The translations under genes were made by a program, and so were the position numbers. Shown here piece after piece: positions 31,621 through 42,315 of a stretch of 64,000 nucleotides of DNA; position 1 is the stretch's first letter, and each line of letters starts with the position of its first letter. Source of the stretch: Lineus longissimus (Eukaryota; Nemertea; Pilidiophora; Heteronemertea; Lineidae); assembly GCF_910592395.1 (NCBI RefSeq), contig NC_088319.1, positions 4,154,001 through 4,218,000 on the forward strand, read 5' to 3'. The notes beneath the pieces were generated by a model. The model made no database searches and was not told the DNA's origin. It saw nothing but the letters and a program-made list of their open reading frames with translations.

Positions 31621-32040
31621 GCGGTAGTGTCATTGATAAGAAACCATGTCTTTGAGGATAGGTAAGGACATAGTCAATTGAGACAGTGGTCCACTGTTGC
31701 TGGGTGGTTAAAATGTCGGGTACTATTATGTCAATAGCTCTCGAATTGCTGTCTAAAAGATGGATATTATCCCCCTATTAGACTGGTGCCCAGCAAAGCA
31801 CTCGAACTTTGTTGGCCTGCCCTAGGCTATGGGCCATGCATGAAATAAAAGTTGGTGTTTCGATCGTCTCTACTCGGTGTATTTATTTATAATCATGAAA
31901 CATCGCCATGTTGTTGATTGACGTTCATTCCCAATGAAAAATCTGCCCCATCCCCTTCCCCCAAGGCTTAAGCCCCTAACTGTACATATTAGTATAATGA
32001 ATACCACCAATTCCACCCCCAGCTCCCACCTATAGTCCCC
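31621..32040. mobile_element. End of a TTAA-flanked DNA element (CCTATAGTCCCCCT)
   Basis: CACCTATAGTCCCCCT is followed by TTAA at about 32042. This is the inverted form of the end at about 33656 (TTAA, AGGGGGACTATAGGCAGG). The left boundary was not found. AGGG ends with TTAA targets suggest a Kolobok- or piggyBac-like family (inference). Confidence 0.4.
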
Positions 32041-32639
32041 CTTTAAAAAACCATTTTCCGAACACCGGGAAAACCCAAGTTCGCAATTGTTCACCATTTG
32101 AACTGCGCACGTGCGTTTGTTTACAATATCATTTCCCGCGAAATCTCAAAGATTACATGACCTGCTAACACGGATTGAATATAACATTGACTCGAGCTCA
32201 TGTTGAGTGAAGTACCAGTCTCTGTAAAGACTGGTGAAAGACAACCCCTTCAGGAGGTGCTCGTGTGTTCATTGGTTAATAGATGGCGCAGCGCGCGGCC
32301 TCGGGTAATTAGCCTCAATGAGCCACTTCTGAGCAGTTTCAAGAGCATGCTGTAATTTACATGTAATTTTTAATATGTGTTTTATGCTTAGTCCTCATAA
32401 GATTCTTTTTGGAGACACATGAAGATTAATTTTTAGCCAATTTTTCAGTTGAATAGTCTCAGGCAACCAACAATATTTTTTGTAGCATTGTTTGCGTCGG
32501 TCACGAATTCTTGCACCGGCAAGGAGAACATCGCCATCGCCATCTATTAACGCGAAAGTCACCTGAGGGCCTGAGCGGCGATCATCAAAGCGGTTCCCAG
32601 TAGCGATCAGAAGTGCTACAGTAGTGATCATTCTCTCCG
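32041..32639. other. No gene recognised
   Basis: No domain, splice structure or repeat could be supported in this stretch. Confidence 0.4.
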
Positions 32640-32885
32640 CATACATATGTGAATTCAGCTGAATTTGCGTCCTGCCCGCAAATACGTCCTGCCCGAAAAC
32701 AATTCTGACGCATTTTGCATTCTTGGATAAAAAATGTTTCTGAACGATTTTTGGGCAGAATATAGAATTTTTCTTTCTGTGAAGTAAATTTCAAATTGAG
32801 TCTGCTGTAAAAAGGGTCCTGAACAATATTTTCTGAATTTCTGATTGCAAAACGGCCTCCTGGCATTCCGCTTTGGCATGCCATA
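32640..32885. mobile_element. One-armed relative of the 12281-13641 foldback element
   Basis: It ends in ATTCCGCTTTGGCATGCCAT, like the outer end of the foldback, and contains the same kind of interior (CGTCCTGCCCGCAAA, GAATTTTTCTTTCTG, GTCCTGAACAA). Confidence 0.7.
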
Positions 32886-32973
32886 GGCGCCACCATCGGG
32901 AAAACCGCGCATGTAGATGTTCAAAAGTCACAACCTTATCACACTAACTGATTAAATGGAAAATGTACTTTAA

Positions 32974-33260
32974 AGGGACAACTTGGGCGTGGGATTTACC
33001 TGGTCAGGAGGATAATGACGTCACCCGGCTTGACACCATGCGCCGCCACTTGCACACCAATGCTGATCTCTGATAATGATTTTCGCCAGTGTTACGAGGC
33101 AGTTTTTGACATGGCTTGTAAATTTCAGGCAGGCCGATGGTTACACCCCGTTCTACTGCATTGTTTATTGCAGTTCAACGATTTTTTTGGGGACGTAGCG
33201 GTCCTGCTGGAAGCCATTTTTGTATGTAAAACCAACATATCTCATGCCCAAGTTGTCCCT
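32974..33260. mobile_element. 287-bp MITE flanked by TTAA
   Basis: The element begins AGGGACAACTTGGGCGTGGG and ends with GCCCAAGTTGTCCCT. Both sides carry TTAA (32970-32973 and 33261-33264), a clean 4-bp target duplication. Open frames inside are incidental. Confidence 0.92.
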
Positions 33261-33312
33261 TTAAGACAGACATATGATTTCTTCACTGAAGCCGTCTTGA
33301 GGACAGATCCAT

Positions 33313-33518
33313 TCACCCCTCGTACGTAAACTGTGGTAGGCCTTTGATGCCGAGGCCGCTCACTTTGAAGACTGAACCAGTCAGCGGTTCCTTTTGGAAT
33401 TCCACCTCACTTAGTGGTGTCCTGTCACTGGTTACATACACATCCTCATAATTACTTCCACCAAAACACAGGGAAGTAGTCTTCATTACTGGCAACTTGA
33501 CTTCTTGAATGATTTTTC
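33313..33518 (-). CDS. Regucalcin / SMP-30-like C-terminal exon
   Basis: The minus-strand exon follows a clear acceptor (TTCATTTCAG; AG at 33520-33519) in phase 1 and ends in TGA at 33313. It codes the last roughly 68 residues of a six-bladed SMP-30/gluconolactonase/LRE protein: KIIQEVKLPVMKTTSLCFGG, DVYVTSDRTPLSEVEF, GSVFKVSGLGIKGLPQFTYE. Regucalcin is a cytosolic calcium- or zinc-binding lactonase; the metal ligands of the earlier blades are not present here. No upstream exon was found between 33519 and 34658, and the young BEL element starts there. Either the rest of the gene lies beyond the transposons or this exon is orphaned. The exon itself looks intact. Confidence 0.85.
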
Positions 33519-34653
33519 CTGAAATGAACACGTATTCTGCTTTACAAACTTATCAGAATGTTGATGCAGGTCTGGGTACAAATCGCTGTACTTTAAACCT
33601 GACAATACTCGCAGCCATATCATTTCGCGATTCAGTGAAATTGCAACTTAAAGGGGGACTATAGGCAGGAGCAGGGGGTTAAATTGACCGTCTTTAGATG
33701 ACTAATAAACACCACAGTGAGGGCACTGGGTCATGTTGGATTCAGTAGGCCTAATGCATATATTCCTCGTAAGGGTGAAAAGTCATGACGTACTGTGCGA
33801 TGGTAGAGACCCCTATTAGTGACTTTGTCTAACTTTATCTTGCCATCCATTTAATTTAGTGTTTTGACAACCACACAATAGTTATTTTTAAAAATTGCGT
33901 TGTCCTGACATTCATTTTGAAAAGGCATGCAAAGATTTCCAAGTTTAAATGAGGTTTTGTGTGTTTGAAATGAAATGAATGAAATATGTGACTTGTTGAG
34001 GTGAACATGTGACGAGTCCCAGGTATGACTTGTCTGAGGTGGAGATTTTCTCAGGACTGCTTCTACTCCAGTGGGACACCTTTGTTTCGATGAACATCCA
34101 CTTTTCCACGACAAATCGATCTGTTCCGTTAAAAACTGATATTTATTGCTCAACACAAAATAATTTTACATCGTTCGTTCAGCGCTCGTTGTTGCAGACA
34201 CTACTACTATAAAACCTCTGTCCTCGCCGGACGTCCTCAAGTCACAACCTAATGTCCTTCAACTCATTCTCCCCTCCCTCGATAAGCTTGCTAATCGAGT
34301 ACCAATCTCAGCTTCCATCCTTGACTACTCTTAGACGCCCCCAATTGGCATGTCCAAAAACTAAATTATACTTTGCGCAACAATTAAGTATCATAATGAT
34401 TCAAATATTTCAGTACACTGAGCCAATGTTAACAGAAGATCAATATTAACCCTTTAATGGTTAAAGCGGAACAAGACAATAACTTTTGATTGGCTAACCC
34501 AATCCCTCTTTGGTTAGAGCACAAATTAGACTTTATCCATCTCAGACGTTGAGTTTGCGGAGTAAATTGGCCATGTTTACCCACAGTCTTTATCAGTCCA
34601 AGAGTCCGTTTGCATGGTAACTCGCACAATATTCCTATGATGAATACTCGCAC
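33519..34653. other. Probable intron of the regucalcin-like gene; a TTAA-type element end inside
   Basis: No coding exon seen. TTAA then AGGGGGACTATAGGCAGGAG at about 33652 looks like the left end of a DNA element whose right end was not found. ATGAATACTCGCACAATATT-like repeats lie just before the BEL insertion and continue after it (42316-42360). Confidence 0.4.
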
Positions 34654-34658
34654 AATAT

Positions 34659-35450
34659 TGTTGCGGCTTTAAAAATGTACTCAAACTTTCATTGAGAATA
34701 GAGGCGTCTTTATTCTGGATAAGGACCTCGTATCGTGAGGAGTATAGTACACATCGATGAGGCTGACGTAAAACACTGAAAGACACGAATAATCAACAAT
34801 CAAAACCTTACAAAACTCTGTAATGTTCCAGGATCAGAACATAAAAAATAAAATACAAATGTATGCACAGATTCGTACAATCTACTACCAGTTAACAGTT
34901 TGTCCCTAAATAGTGGATGTGGCTGTTAGTGTTGTCAAAACATCATACTCAAAACACCGTGCATATCAAGATCCCGGAGTCATCTTTTACAAAAGGGTCG
35001 CCATGGGACCTGAGGCACCCAGACTCAACTTCACGAACAATATCTGTTGGCCGGACAGATTTGTCTTAGCACAAAAATACACGGGCATCCGTACAGTGTC
35101 GCCACCTAGAGGCGTCTAAAGACAACCACAAACACATGGGTGAGCAAAAGTAGTGGGACACCGCCACATAAAAGTGACCTAAGTTACATAACTTGGGGAT
35201 AACAGGGTCCTAACATAGTTTCCAGGGGTTCTATACATCTTTATCTTTATAGTTACCTTTATCCCGTCTGACAAGGCCTCGAAACTTTCACCGCAAAGGC
35301 GGACAAAAGAGGACAACTGCGTCCTAAACTTTGACAATTAAAATTCAATGGAGTTGGGCGGAAGCTGAGACAGCAGCGCCGCCACCCAAGCGCGCGAAAA
35401 CTAAGGCGCCAAATTCAAATTTCTTCAGGACGCACTTGGCGGCCGTCACA
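34659..35450 (-). repeat. BEL element 3' LTR
   Basis: 792 bp, identical by eye to 41524-42315. It holds an incidental 68-codon frame repeated in both LTRs. Confidence 0.95.
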
Positions 35451-36123
35451 TGCCTCTCCTAAACTGTTGCCCAAAACAGTTTACAAACACTATACAATTC
35501 ACCTCACAAAGTCAAAAAAACAAAACAAAACAAAACAAAAAACAAAAAACTTTTGAAATCAGAACCAAAACAGTGACCATTAAAAACACAGGTCAGCTTT
35601 AAACATATCAAGTGAACCTCAAATTCAACGGTTCAGCTTTAAACTTTGCTGAAATGACCTTAAAACAGAAAGTCAGTCAAACTAAACTTACAGACACATT
35701 CAACTTTTCACTCTGCTATCTAAGCAACTAGGAAATTCAAATTTCCACTATGAAACCGAAACTTTTCCAACTTTCTTGCTCATAATGCTTCAAAAACCCC
35801 TCTTAAGCATCACAAACATGTACAGTACACAAATACACTATCTTAATTACACGCAGGTAAAAATTCAAAATACAGAGAAGTGCAAACATCATGTTTTTTA
35901 GAAAAATGTCTATTTGCTCCCACGAGCAATCTTTACATATAAGCACCAGTTGCTTCAAATTAGCAACCTGTACCAAGGGGGAAGAGAAATCACACAGTCA
36001 TAGGAAACAAAATAACTGTCAGATTTCTCTCATCCCAGTCAAGACTAACTCATACATGTAGCACAATCCATGACCCAGGTCCTGGAGCCCAAAAACCAGA
36101 ACCCGGCCCACGAAAAGGCTCAA

Positions 36124-39100
36124 CTACTCCAGAGTTTCACTCTCCTCAACAGGATTGTCCCGGTTCTTCACCAGGAGGATCAACTTATGTACTGGTCTAT
36201 CCAACAGGGATTTGGTTTTCCCAACAAAAATTTCAACCTTTCTGACCAACTTGTCCTGACTAGGACACACCTTTGTAACACGAGCCAGAGGCCATGCGCA
36301 TCTAGGCTGGCCCTCTTCTACGAGCATTACAACATCACCAGGCTCAAGATTTCTCTGCTGGCTGAGCCATTTCTTCCTAGGCTGCAGCATTACCAAAAAT
36401 TCGCCACGCCAACGCTCCCAAAATTGGTTAGCAAGAGCCTGTACACAACGCCACCTTTTCTTAGAGTATATGTCCTGTTTAACGAACTTGCCCGGTGGTG
36501 GCTTCACCACCTGAGATTTCAGGGTAAGCAGCTGAATTGGTGACAGGGGCTCTAGGTCCGCAGAAGTGGAATCTACAACTGTTAACGGGCGCGAGTTAAC
36601 TATGTACTCAACCTCGCAGAGTAATGTACGTAACAACTCGTCATCAAGCTGAGCTCCTGTGCCCATGAGCAGAGCAGACAACACCTTACGCGCTGCGCCA
36701 ATCATTCGTTCCCATACACCGCCCATGTGACTGCTCACAGGAAAGTTCATTTCGAAATCAACCCAGTCACAATCGTCTTTCAGCAACTCATGCTTGATCT
36801 TATCGCGATCCATTTCCTGCAACGCTGCTAACAATTGATTCTGTCCACCTACGAAGTTCGAACCACGATCGCATCGCAAAAATCGGATTTTGCCACGTCT
36901 ACTCACACATCGGCGGTACGCATTGAGAAATGAATCTGTGGTCAATTGATTTGCGGTCTCGATATGAATCGCACGACTGGCCAGACACGTGAACATAACA
37001 CCCCAACGCTTGGGTTCGCTACGACCGGACTTGACAGTGAAAGGGCCAAATAGATCAACGGCAGCATAGCTGAAGGGGGCGGCTGGCTCCAAGCGGTCGG
37101 TAGGCAGGTCAGACATTTTTTGAACACAGGGGTTTCCCCGAAGCTTTCTACAACACACACAGCCCATGATGAACTTAGCAACTATCGACCGGGCATTTAC
37201 AATCCAAAACCCAGCCTGTCTGATACTGTTTAACGTCATTCCTCTACCGGAATGACCAACCTTCTGGTGGAAACGTTTAACTATCAAGCTAGCTAAGTGA
37301 CAAGTACGCGGAATCAATACTGGATGCTTGACTTCATATGACATGGATGATCGACTCAGGCGACCACCAACTCTAATAATCCCCTTATCATCCAGGAAGG
37401 GATCCAATGGCGCAATTTTGCTGCCAGCTTTGACAGCAGATCTAGTCCCTTTGCTCAGGGATGCTAGCTCTTCAGGATACGCCTTACCTTGGACTAACCT
37501 TATTATCTGATCCTCTGCCTGCTTCAGGTCATCAGTAGTGACTGGAGGACAAGTGTCAGGATCCTTGTTCTTCAATTTCCTGGCATACTTCATGCTCACA
37601 GCCATGGCCCTCTTCAGTTTCAACAGAGAGGAGAAGTTGGCGAACCTGCTTTCCATGTCAGGCACCTCTGGTACAGGAACAACATCTGTCTTGAACACGA
37701 ACTTCTTCAGCTCAGGGTCATCTTTCACCACTGGACATTCAGGAAGGGTCGGCACTGGTCCTGAAACGAGAAATTCTGGGCCCTGCCACCAAAGGCGGCT
37801 AGCTGAAAGCTCAGAAACATTCATGCCACGTGATGCTATGTCAGCAGGATTCTGCGCAGTGTCAACATGTCTCCAATTGGCTATGTTAGTCAAGTCTCTA
37901 ATTTCCTGCACCCTATTTGCAACAAAAATGTGAAAATTTCTGCTTTCATTATTCACATAGCCAAGCACAACCATGCTATCAGTATAGTAGAAATGTTCTA
38001 TCTGGTCATAATCTAGTTCTTTGCCAAGGAACTTACCAACCCTAGCTGACAGGAGTGCCGCAGTTAACTCCAGCCTGGGAATTGTCACAGCTTTGGCAGG
38101 AGTAACCCTCGACTTGGCCATCACCAGAGAAGTAGTGCAGTTACCGGTAGCGTCTTCAAGCCGAACATAACTGCACTGACCATACCCAGAGAAGCAAGCA
38201 TCACTGAAATGATGTAGCTCGACATTAGTCACCGGCCCTTCAAGCGTGCCAGCCCGATAACACCTAGGAATGGAAACCTTGGGCAATTCTAGCAGCTCGG
38301 TCCTCCATCTTTCCCACTCGTTCCTTACATTGTCAGGAAGAGGGTCGTCCCAGGAAGAACCACTCAAACACAACTCCTTCAGAATTCGTTTTCCTGTAAG
38401 TATGAAAGGCGATATTAGACCAAGGGGATCATAGATGGAACTGACGGTGGATAACAAGCCACGTCTGGTCAATGGCTTGTCATTGATCTCCACCCTAAAT
38501 CGTAGCATGTCAGATTCAACACACCACACAACTCCTAGAGTCTTTTCAACAGGTAGTTGAGTATTACCAAGCTCAAGACATTGGAGGTTCTCTGACAAGT
38601 ATTGATTGGGAATATGTTTCAACACCTCTTTATTGTTGCAAAGTATCTTGTGAAGGGTGAACCCTCCCTTCCCAGCCATACTCACAGAGCCCAAAGCTAG
38701 GCTAATAGCCTGACTTGTTGTCAAAACGGAGGTGGCCCCATCATCTACATAGAAATTCCTGTTAAAGAAAGTCGCCACCTGGGGCTCGTAGTCGTCCTTG
38801 AATCTCTCAGCTGTTGCCTTTAGGGCATAGTTTGCGCAATTTGCAGACGAGGTCGCGCCAAATAGATGCACAGTACACCTGTAATCAACTGGCTCCTTGC
38901 TGACATCGCCGTCCTCCCACCACAGAAATCGCAAATAATTTCTGTGGCGGGGGGGCACGACCACCTGTAGAAACATACCCTGGACATCACACGTGAATGC
39001 CACTTCTTCCTTCCTGAAGCGGGCCAGGACACCGACAAGATTGTTTATTAAATCCGGTCCCCGGAGCAAATGGCCATTTAATGCCTCTCCTTGATAGGAC

Positions 39101-41502
39101 GCGGCGCAATCAAACACGACCCTATACTTACCCTCCTTGTGAGGATGTGAGACCATGTGATGGGGAATGTACCATACAGAACCATTGTCCAGATCTAATT
39201 CGTTTTCTGGCACTCTCTCAGCCTGGCCGGCATCTATGAGCTTACTCATGAATTTCACATATTCTTCACCATACTTAGCATCCTTTCTAATCCTCGCCTT
39301 GAGACTCTGCGTACGCTTCATAGCCATCACTCGGTTGTTGGGAAGTCTCACCTGATCCTCACGAAACGGGAGGGGAATTTCAAAGTGTCCATCATCACGG
39401 AGTTTGATGCCACTGGAAACCTTTTCAATGAACAACCTGTCTTCAACAGATAGAGAATGAGAATCAACATCATTAGTATCGGCAAAGTCTTGGCCGAGTA
39501 CCTGCAAAATATCAGAGGGGTTAATTTCTTTTGTACGAGTTCTGTACACGAAACGATCTTGTGAATTAGCAAGCCTTGACCCTAATTTATCCATCCTGCC
39601 AACCACGCCCCAACCTAGCGCCGTTTTAACACCATACGGATCATCTTCTCCCCCAGCGACAATCTGCCTTGGCCTGATGGCGCGCGCGCAATTTTGACCG
39701 ATCAACATGCCAATCTCGATATCCTCACGGTATGGCATAATCTTAGGTGCCACCCCTTTGAGGTGGCGCCACTGTTTCGCGCTGGTTTGACGCGGTATCT
39801 GTGAGCGGCAGGCACCGATGCCTTTACGCGAAAAGACTACAGGGAGGCTTATTTTTGCAGATTCACCAAAACCCCGGACCATGAGGCCTGTCACCCGCTC
39901 AGCTGGCACAACACCTTCTGCCAACACTGTGTTGATTTTGAGATAGGTGCTATCACCTCTCTTATCAATGCCCTCCAGCACTGACTCAGATACGAAACAA
40001 GTGTCAGATTGATCATCCAACAATGTGTAAACCAACACCTCCCGCGAGGGGTCGTCTTCATGATACACATACACTGGCACAATCATAGTGTGCAGACATT
40101 CTGAGCCCACATCACTTGACTCTGTACAATGCACAGTAGATTCAACAGGTTTGAAAGAGTCGTCGTGAAGAAACGTGGGGTGGGCACGAGAGCAGGTTTT
40201 GCATTTATGCTTGCTTTTGCAGTCCCTAACCCGATGACCCCATTTAAGGCACCCCAGGCACAACCCATGCTTCTTTACGGCTTCCTTTCTATCACTAAGA
40301 GACATATTCTTGAATTTCACACATGAGTCAATTGCATGAGTGTTGTCCTTTGGACAGAGCACACACTTTGTTGGCCCTGTGACCTTTTCAGTTATAGTTT
40401 CTGTTCCGGTAGCGAAGCTGGATCTCTGCGCAGGTTTCACACTAACAACGGATTTGGTAGGTGCGCTGGACGACCTATCCAGGATTGGATTTGACATGAT
40501 TCGCGCGTGTTTCTTTACAAACTGTACAAGTCTGGAAAATGGTGGATATGAGTCGTTCACAACCTGGCCGGACCCGTCACTATCAGCTCCAAATCTCCAT
40601 TTATCCACAACTGTGAGCCACCTTTCTTGCATAAAACGAGGTAACTTGTCTATCACACGGCGTTGCTCAATCGCGTCATTCAAAATATTCAGATTTGACA
40701 AACTGGTCATAGCCGTCTCACACTCGCACAAGAAATCCGATAGCTCCTGCATGCCTTTACCGTCACCAGGCTTGACTGACGGCCACTTGTCTAAGCGATT
40801 ACGAAAGTTCTCAGACAACTTCAACCGATCTCCGAAACGCTCTTCGAGAATCTGCTTTGCCTTAGCATATGCTTCACAGGTGTTCAAATCAAGCAGGCCT
40901 TTAATGCAACGCTTTGCATCTCCTGCAGTGTAACGACCGAGATAGTACAATCTGTCCATAGCTGATGGGTATCTGCCCTCAACCAACACATTAAATGAAT
41001 TTTTCCAGGATGGATACGAAAAGATGTCGCCTTTGAAAACTTCCGGTTCCTTTTTAGGAAGTCCTTCCCCCCGCCGCACCAACACATCGGCGAGAGTCGA
41101 TATTGCCTTCGAAAGATCAAAGCCACTGTCAGCGGACTTCTCATGATTAGTTGGACTGGGGTCCCTAGCAGGCAAAACAGGAGGCGTCCTGGATTGCGGA
41201 GGATCAATGCCAGTATTTATATCCACGGCATGAGCTGTAGCCTCTGCAGTGGGCATAGTGCATCTCGCCTTGCTACATGTGGCTTCAACGGAGGAGAAAT
41301 TTGGCTGTGGCGGAATGGGCGTCGACGCCCAACGAGAGGAAATCCAGTCCCTCGATGCTCTCTGCCGACTATCTGACAGTGCTTGCAACTGCGTCTGCAT
41401 ATGCTGCAGTTCATCAGCCAATCTCCTACTCTCCTGTTGGAGAAACATCGTAGTCTGCCTGTCAGCAGCATCCGCCAAAAGATCGAGTCCTCTTCGGTGC
41501 AT
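36124..41502 (-). CDS. BEL/Pao Gag-Pol polyprotein (1,792 aa, intact)
   Basis: Domains in order: coiled-coil-like N-terminus (about 15-50); Gag DUF1759 (about 155-345, FSYPSWKNSF); Cys/His zinc-knuckle region (about 380-445, CLGCLKWGHRVRDC); aspartic protease of the A17/DUF1758 type (LLDDQSDTCFV, about 494); reverse transcriptase (FTCDVQGMFLQV about 836; catalytic YVDD about 918); Pao RNase H (about 1090-1300); integrase zinc-binding (H-H-C-C) and core (VDLFGPF about 1483, RCDRGSN, GGVWERM); DUF5641 (PGDVVMLVEE to the C-terminus). No stop or frameshift interrupts it. It makes the particle and enzymes for copying and inserting the element. ATG at 41502 is the first in frame after the LTR. Confidence 0.96.
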   Translation of the reverse strand: MHRRGLDLLADAADRQTTMFLQQESRRLADELQHMQTQLQALSDSRQRASRDWISSRWASTPIPPQPNFSSVEATCSKARCTMPTAEATAHAVDINTGIDPPQSRTPPVLPARDPSPTNHEKSADSGFDLSKAISTLADVLVRRGEGLPKKEPEVFKGDIFSYPSWKNSFNVLVEGRYPSAMDRLYYLGRYTAGDAKRCIKGLLDLNTCEAYAKAKQILEERFGDRLKLSENFRNRLDKWPSVKPGDGKGMQELSDFLCECETAMTSLSNLNILNDAIEQRRVIDKLPRFMQERWLTVVDKWRFGADSDGSGQVVNDSYPPFSRLVQFVKKHARIMSNPILDRSSSAPTKSVVSVKPAQRSSFATGTETITEKVTGPTKCVLCPKDNTHAIDSCVKFKNMSLSDRKEAVKKHGLCLGCLKWGHRVRDCKSKHKCKTCSRAHPTFLHDDSFKPVESTVHCTESSDVGSECLHTMIVPVYVYHEDDPSREVLVYTLLDDQSDTCFVSESVLEGIDKRGDSTYLKINTVLAEGVVPAERVTGLMVRGFGESAKISLPVVFSRKGIGACRSQIPRQTSAKQWRHLKGVAPKIMPYREDIEIGMLIGQNCARAIRPRQIVAGGEDDPYGVKTALGWGVVGRMDKLGSRLANSQDRFVYRTRTKEINPSDILQVLGQDFADTNDVDSHSLSVEDRLFIEKVSSGIKLRDDGHFEIPLPFREDQVRLPNNRVMAMKRTQSLKARIRKDAKYGEEYVKFMSKLIDAGQAERVPENELDLDNGSVWYIPHHMVSHPHKEGKYRVVFDCAASYQGEALNGHLLRGPDLINNLVGVLARFRKEEVAFTCDVQGMFLQVVVPPRHRNYLRFLWWEDGDVSKEPVDYRCTVHLFGATSSANCANYALKATAERFKDDYEPQVATFFNRNFYVDDGATSVLTTSQAISLALGSVSMAGKGGFTLHKILCNNKEVLKHIPNQYLSENLQCLELGNTQLPVEKTLGVVWCVESDMLRFRVEINDKPLTRRGLLSTVSSIYDPLGLISPFILTGKRILKELCLSGSSWDDPLPDNVRNEWERWRTELLELPKVSIPRCYRAGTLEGPVTNVELHHFSDACFSGYGQCSYVRLEDATGNCTTSLVMAKSRVTPAKAVTIPRLELTAALLSARVGKFLGKELDYDQIEHFYYTDSMVVLGYVNNESRNFHIFVANRVQEIRDLTNIANWRHVDTAQNPADIASRGMNVSELSASRLWWQGPEFLVSGPVPTLPECPVVKDDPELKKFVFKTDVVPVPEVPDMESRFANFSSLLKLKRAMAVSMKYARKLKNKDPDTCPPVTTDDLKQAEDQIIRLVQGKAYPEELASLSKGTRSAVKAGSKIAPLDPFLDDKGIIRVGGRLSRSSMSYEVKHPVLIPRTCHLASLIVKRFHQKVGHSGRGMTLNSIRQAGFWIVNARSIVAKFIMGCVCCRKLRGNPCVQKMSDLPTDRLEPAAPFSYAAVDLFGPFTVKSGRSEPKRWGVMFTCLASRAIHIETANQLTTDSFLNAYRRCVSRRGKIRFLRCDRGSNFVGGQNQLLAALQEMDRDKIKHELLKDDCDWVDFEMNFPVSSHMGGVWERMIGAARKVLSALLMGTGAQLDDELLRTLLCEVEYIVNSRPLTVVDSTSADLEPLSPIQLLTLKSQVVKPPPGKFVKQDIYSKKRWRCVQALANQFWERWRGEFLVMLQPRKKWLSQQRNLEPGDVVMLVEEGQPRCAWPLARVTKVCPSQDKLVRKVEIFVGKTKSLLDRPVHKLILLVKNRDNPVEESETLE

Positions 41503-41523
41503 TACGTCGGGAAAGTCTTTTAC

Positions 41524-42315
41524 TGTTGCGGCTTTAAAAATGTACTCAAACTTTCATTGAGAATAGAGGCGTCTTTATTCTGGATAAGGACCTCGTATCG
41601 TGAGGAGTATAGTACACATCGATGAGGCTGACGTAAAACACTGAAAGACACGAATAATCAACAATCAAAACCTTACAAAACTCTGTAATGTTCCAGGATC
41701 AGAACATAAAAAATAAAATACAAATGTATGCACAGATTCGTACAATCTACTACCAGTTAACAGTTTGTCCCTAAATAGTGGATGTGGCTGTTAGTGTTGT
41801 CAAAACATCATACTCAAAACACCGTGCATATCAAGATCCCGGAGTCATCTTTTACAAAAGGGTCGCCATGGGACCTGAGGCACCCAGACTCAACTTCACG
41901 AACAATATCTGTTGGCCGGACAGATTTGTCTTAGCACAAAAATACACGGGCATCCGTACAGTGTCGCCACCTAGAGGCGTCTAAAGACAACCACAAACAC
42001 ATGGGTGAGCAAAAGTAGTGGGACACCGCCACATAAAAGTGACCTAAGTTACATAACTTGGGGATAACAGGGTCCTAACATAGTTTCCAGGGGTTCTATA
42101 CATCTTTATCTTTATAGTTACCTTTATCCCGTCTGACAAGGCCTCGAAACTTTCACCGCAAAGGCGGACAAAAGAGGACAACTGCGTCCTAAACTTTGAC
42201 AATTAAAATTCAATGGAGTTGGGCGGAAGCTGAGACAGCAGCGCCGCCACCCAAGCGCGCGAAAACTAAGGCGCCAAATTCAAATTTCTTCAGGACGCAC
42301 TTGGCGGCCGTCACA
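41524..42315 (-). repeat. BEL element 5' LTR
   Basis: 792 bp. The gag-pol ATG follows only 21 nt after its end in element orientation, and no TGG-initiated primer-binding site is visible in that gap. Confidence 0.95.

Larger units (their letters stand above)
34659..42315 (-). mobile_element. Complete BEL/Pao LTR retrotransposon
   Basis: 7,657 bp with two 792-bp LTRs that look identical by eye (34659-35450 and 41524-42315), TG...CA ends in element orientation, and a 5-bp target duplication AATAT (34654-34658 and 42316-42320). One uninterrupted gag-pol frame occupies 41502-36124. A purine-rich tract (AGGAGAGGCA, minus strand, 35451-35460) precedes the 3' LTR. No env-like frame. A (CAAAA)n tract lies at 35516-35550 in the 3' untranslated part. 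Intact coding and identical LTRs indicate a recent insertion. Confidence 0.97.

Noticed and set aside
33015-33329. 104-codon plus-strand frame
   Set aside because: Most of it lies in the 287-bp TTAA-flanked MITE, and its end is antisense to the regucalcin-like exon.
34913-35119. 68-codon frame present in both BEL LTRs
   Set aside because: Identity only reflects LTR identity; it is antisense to the element and has no recognisable domain.
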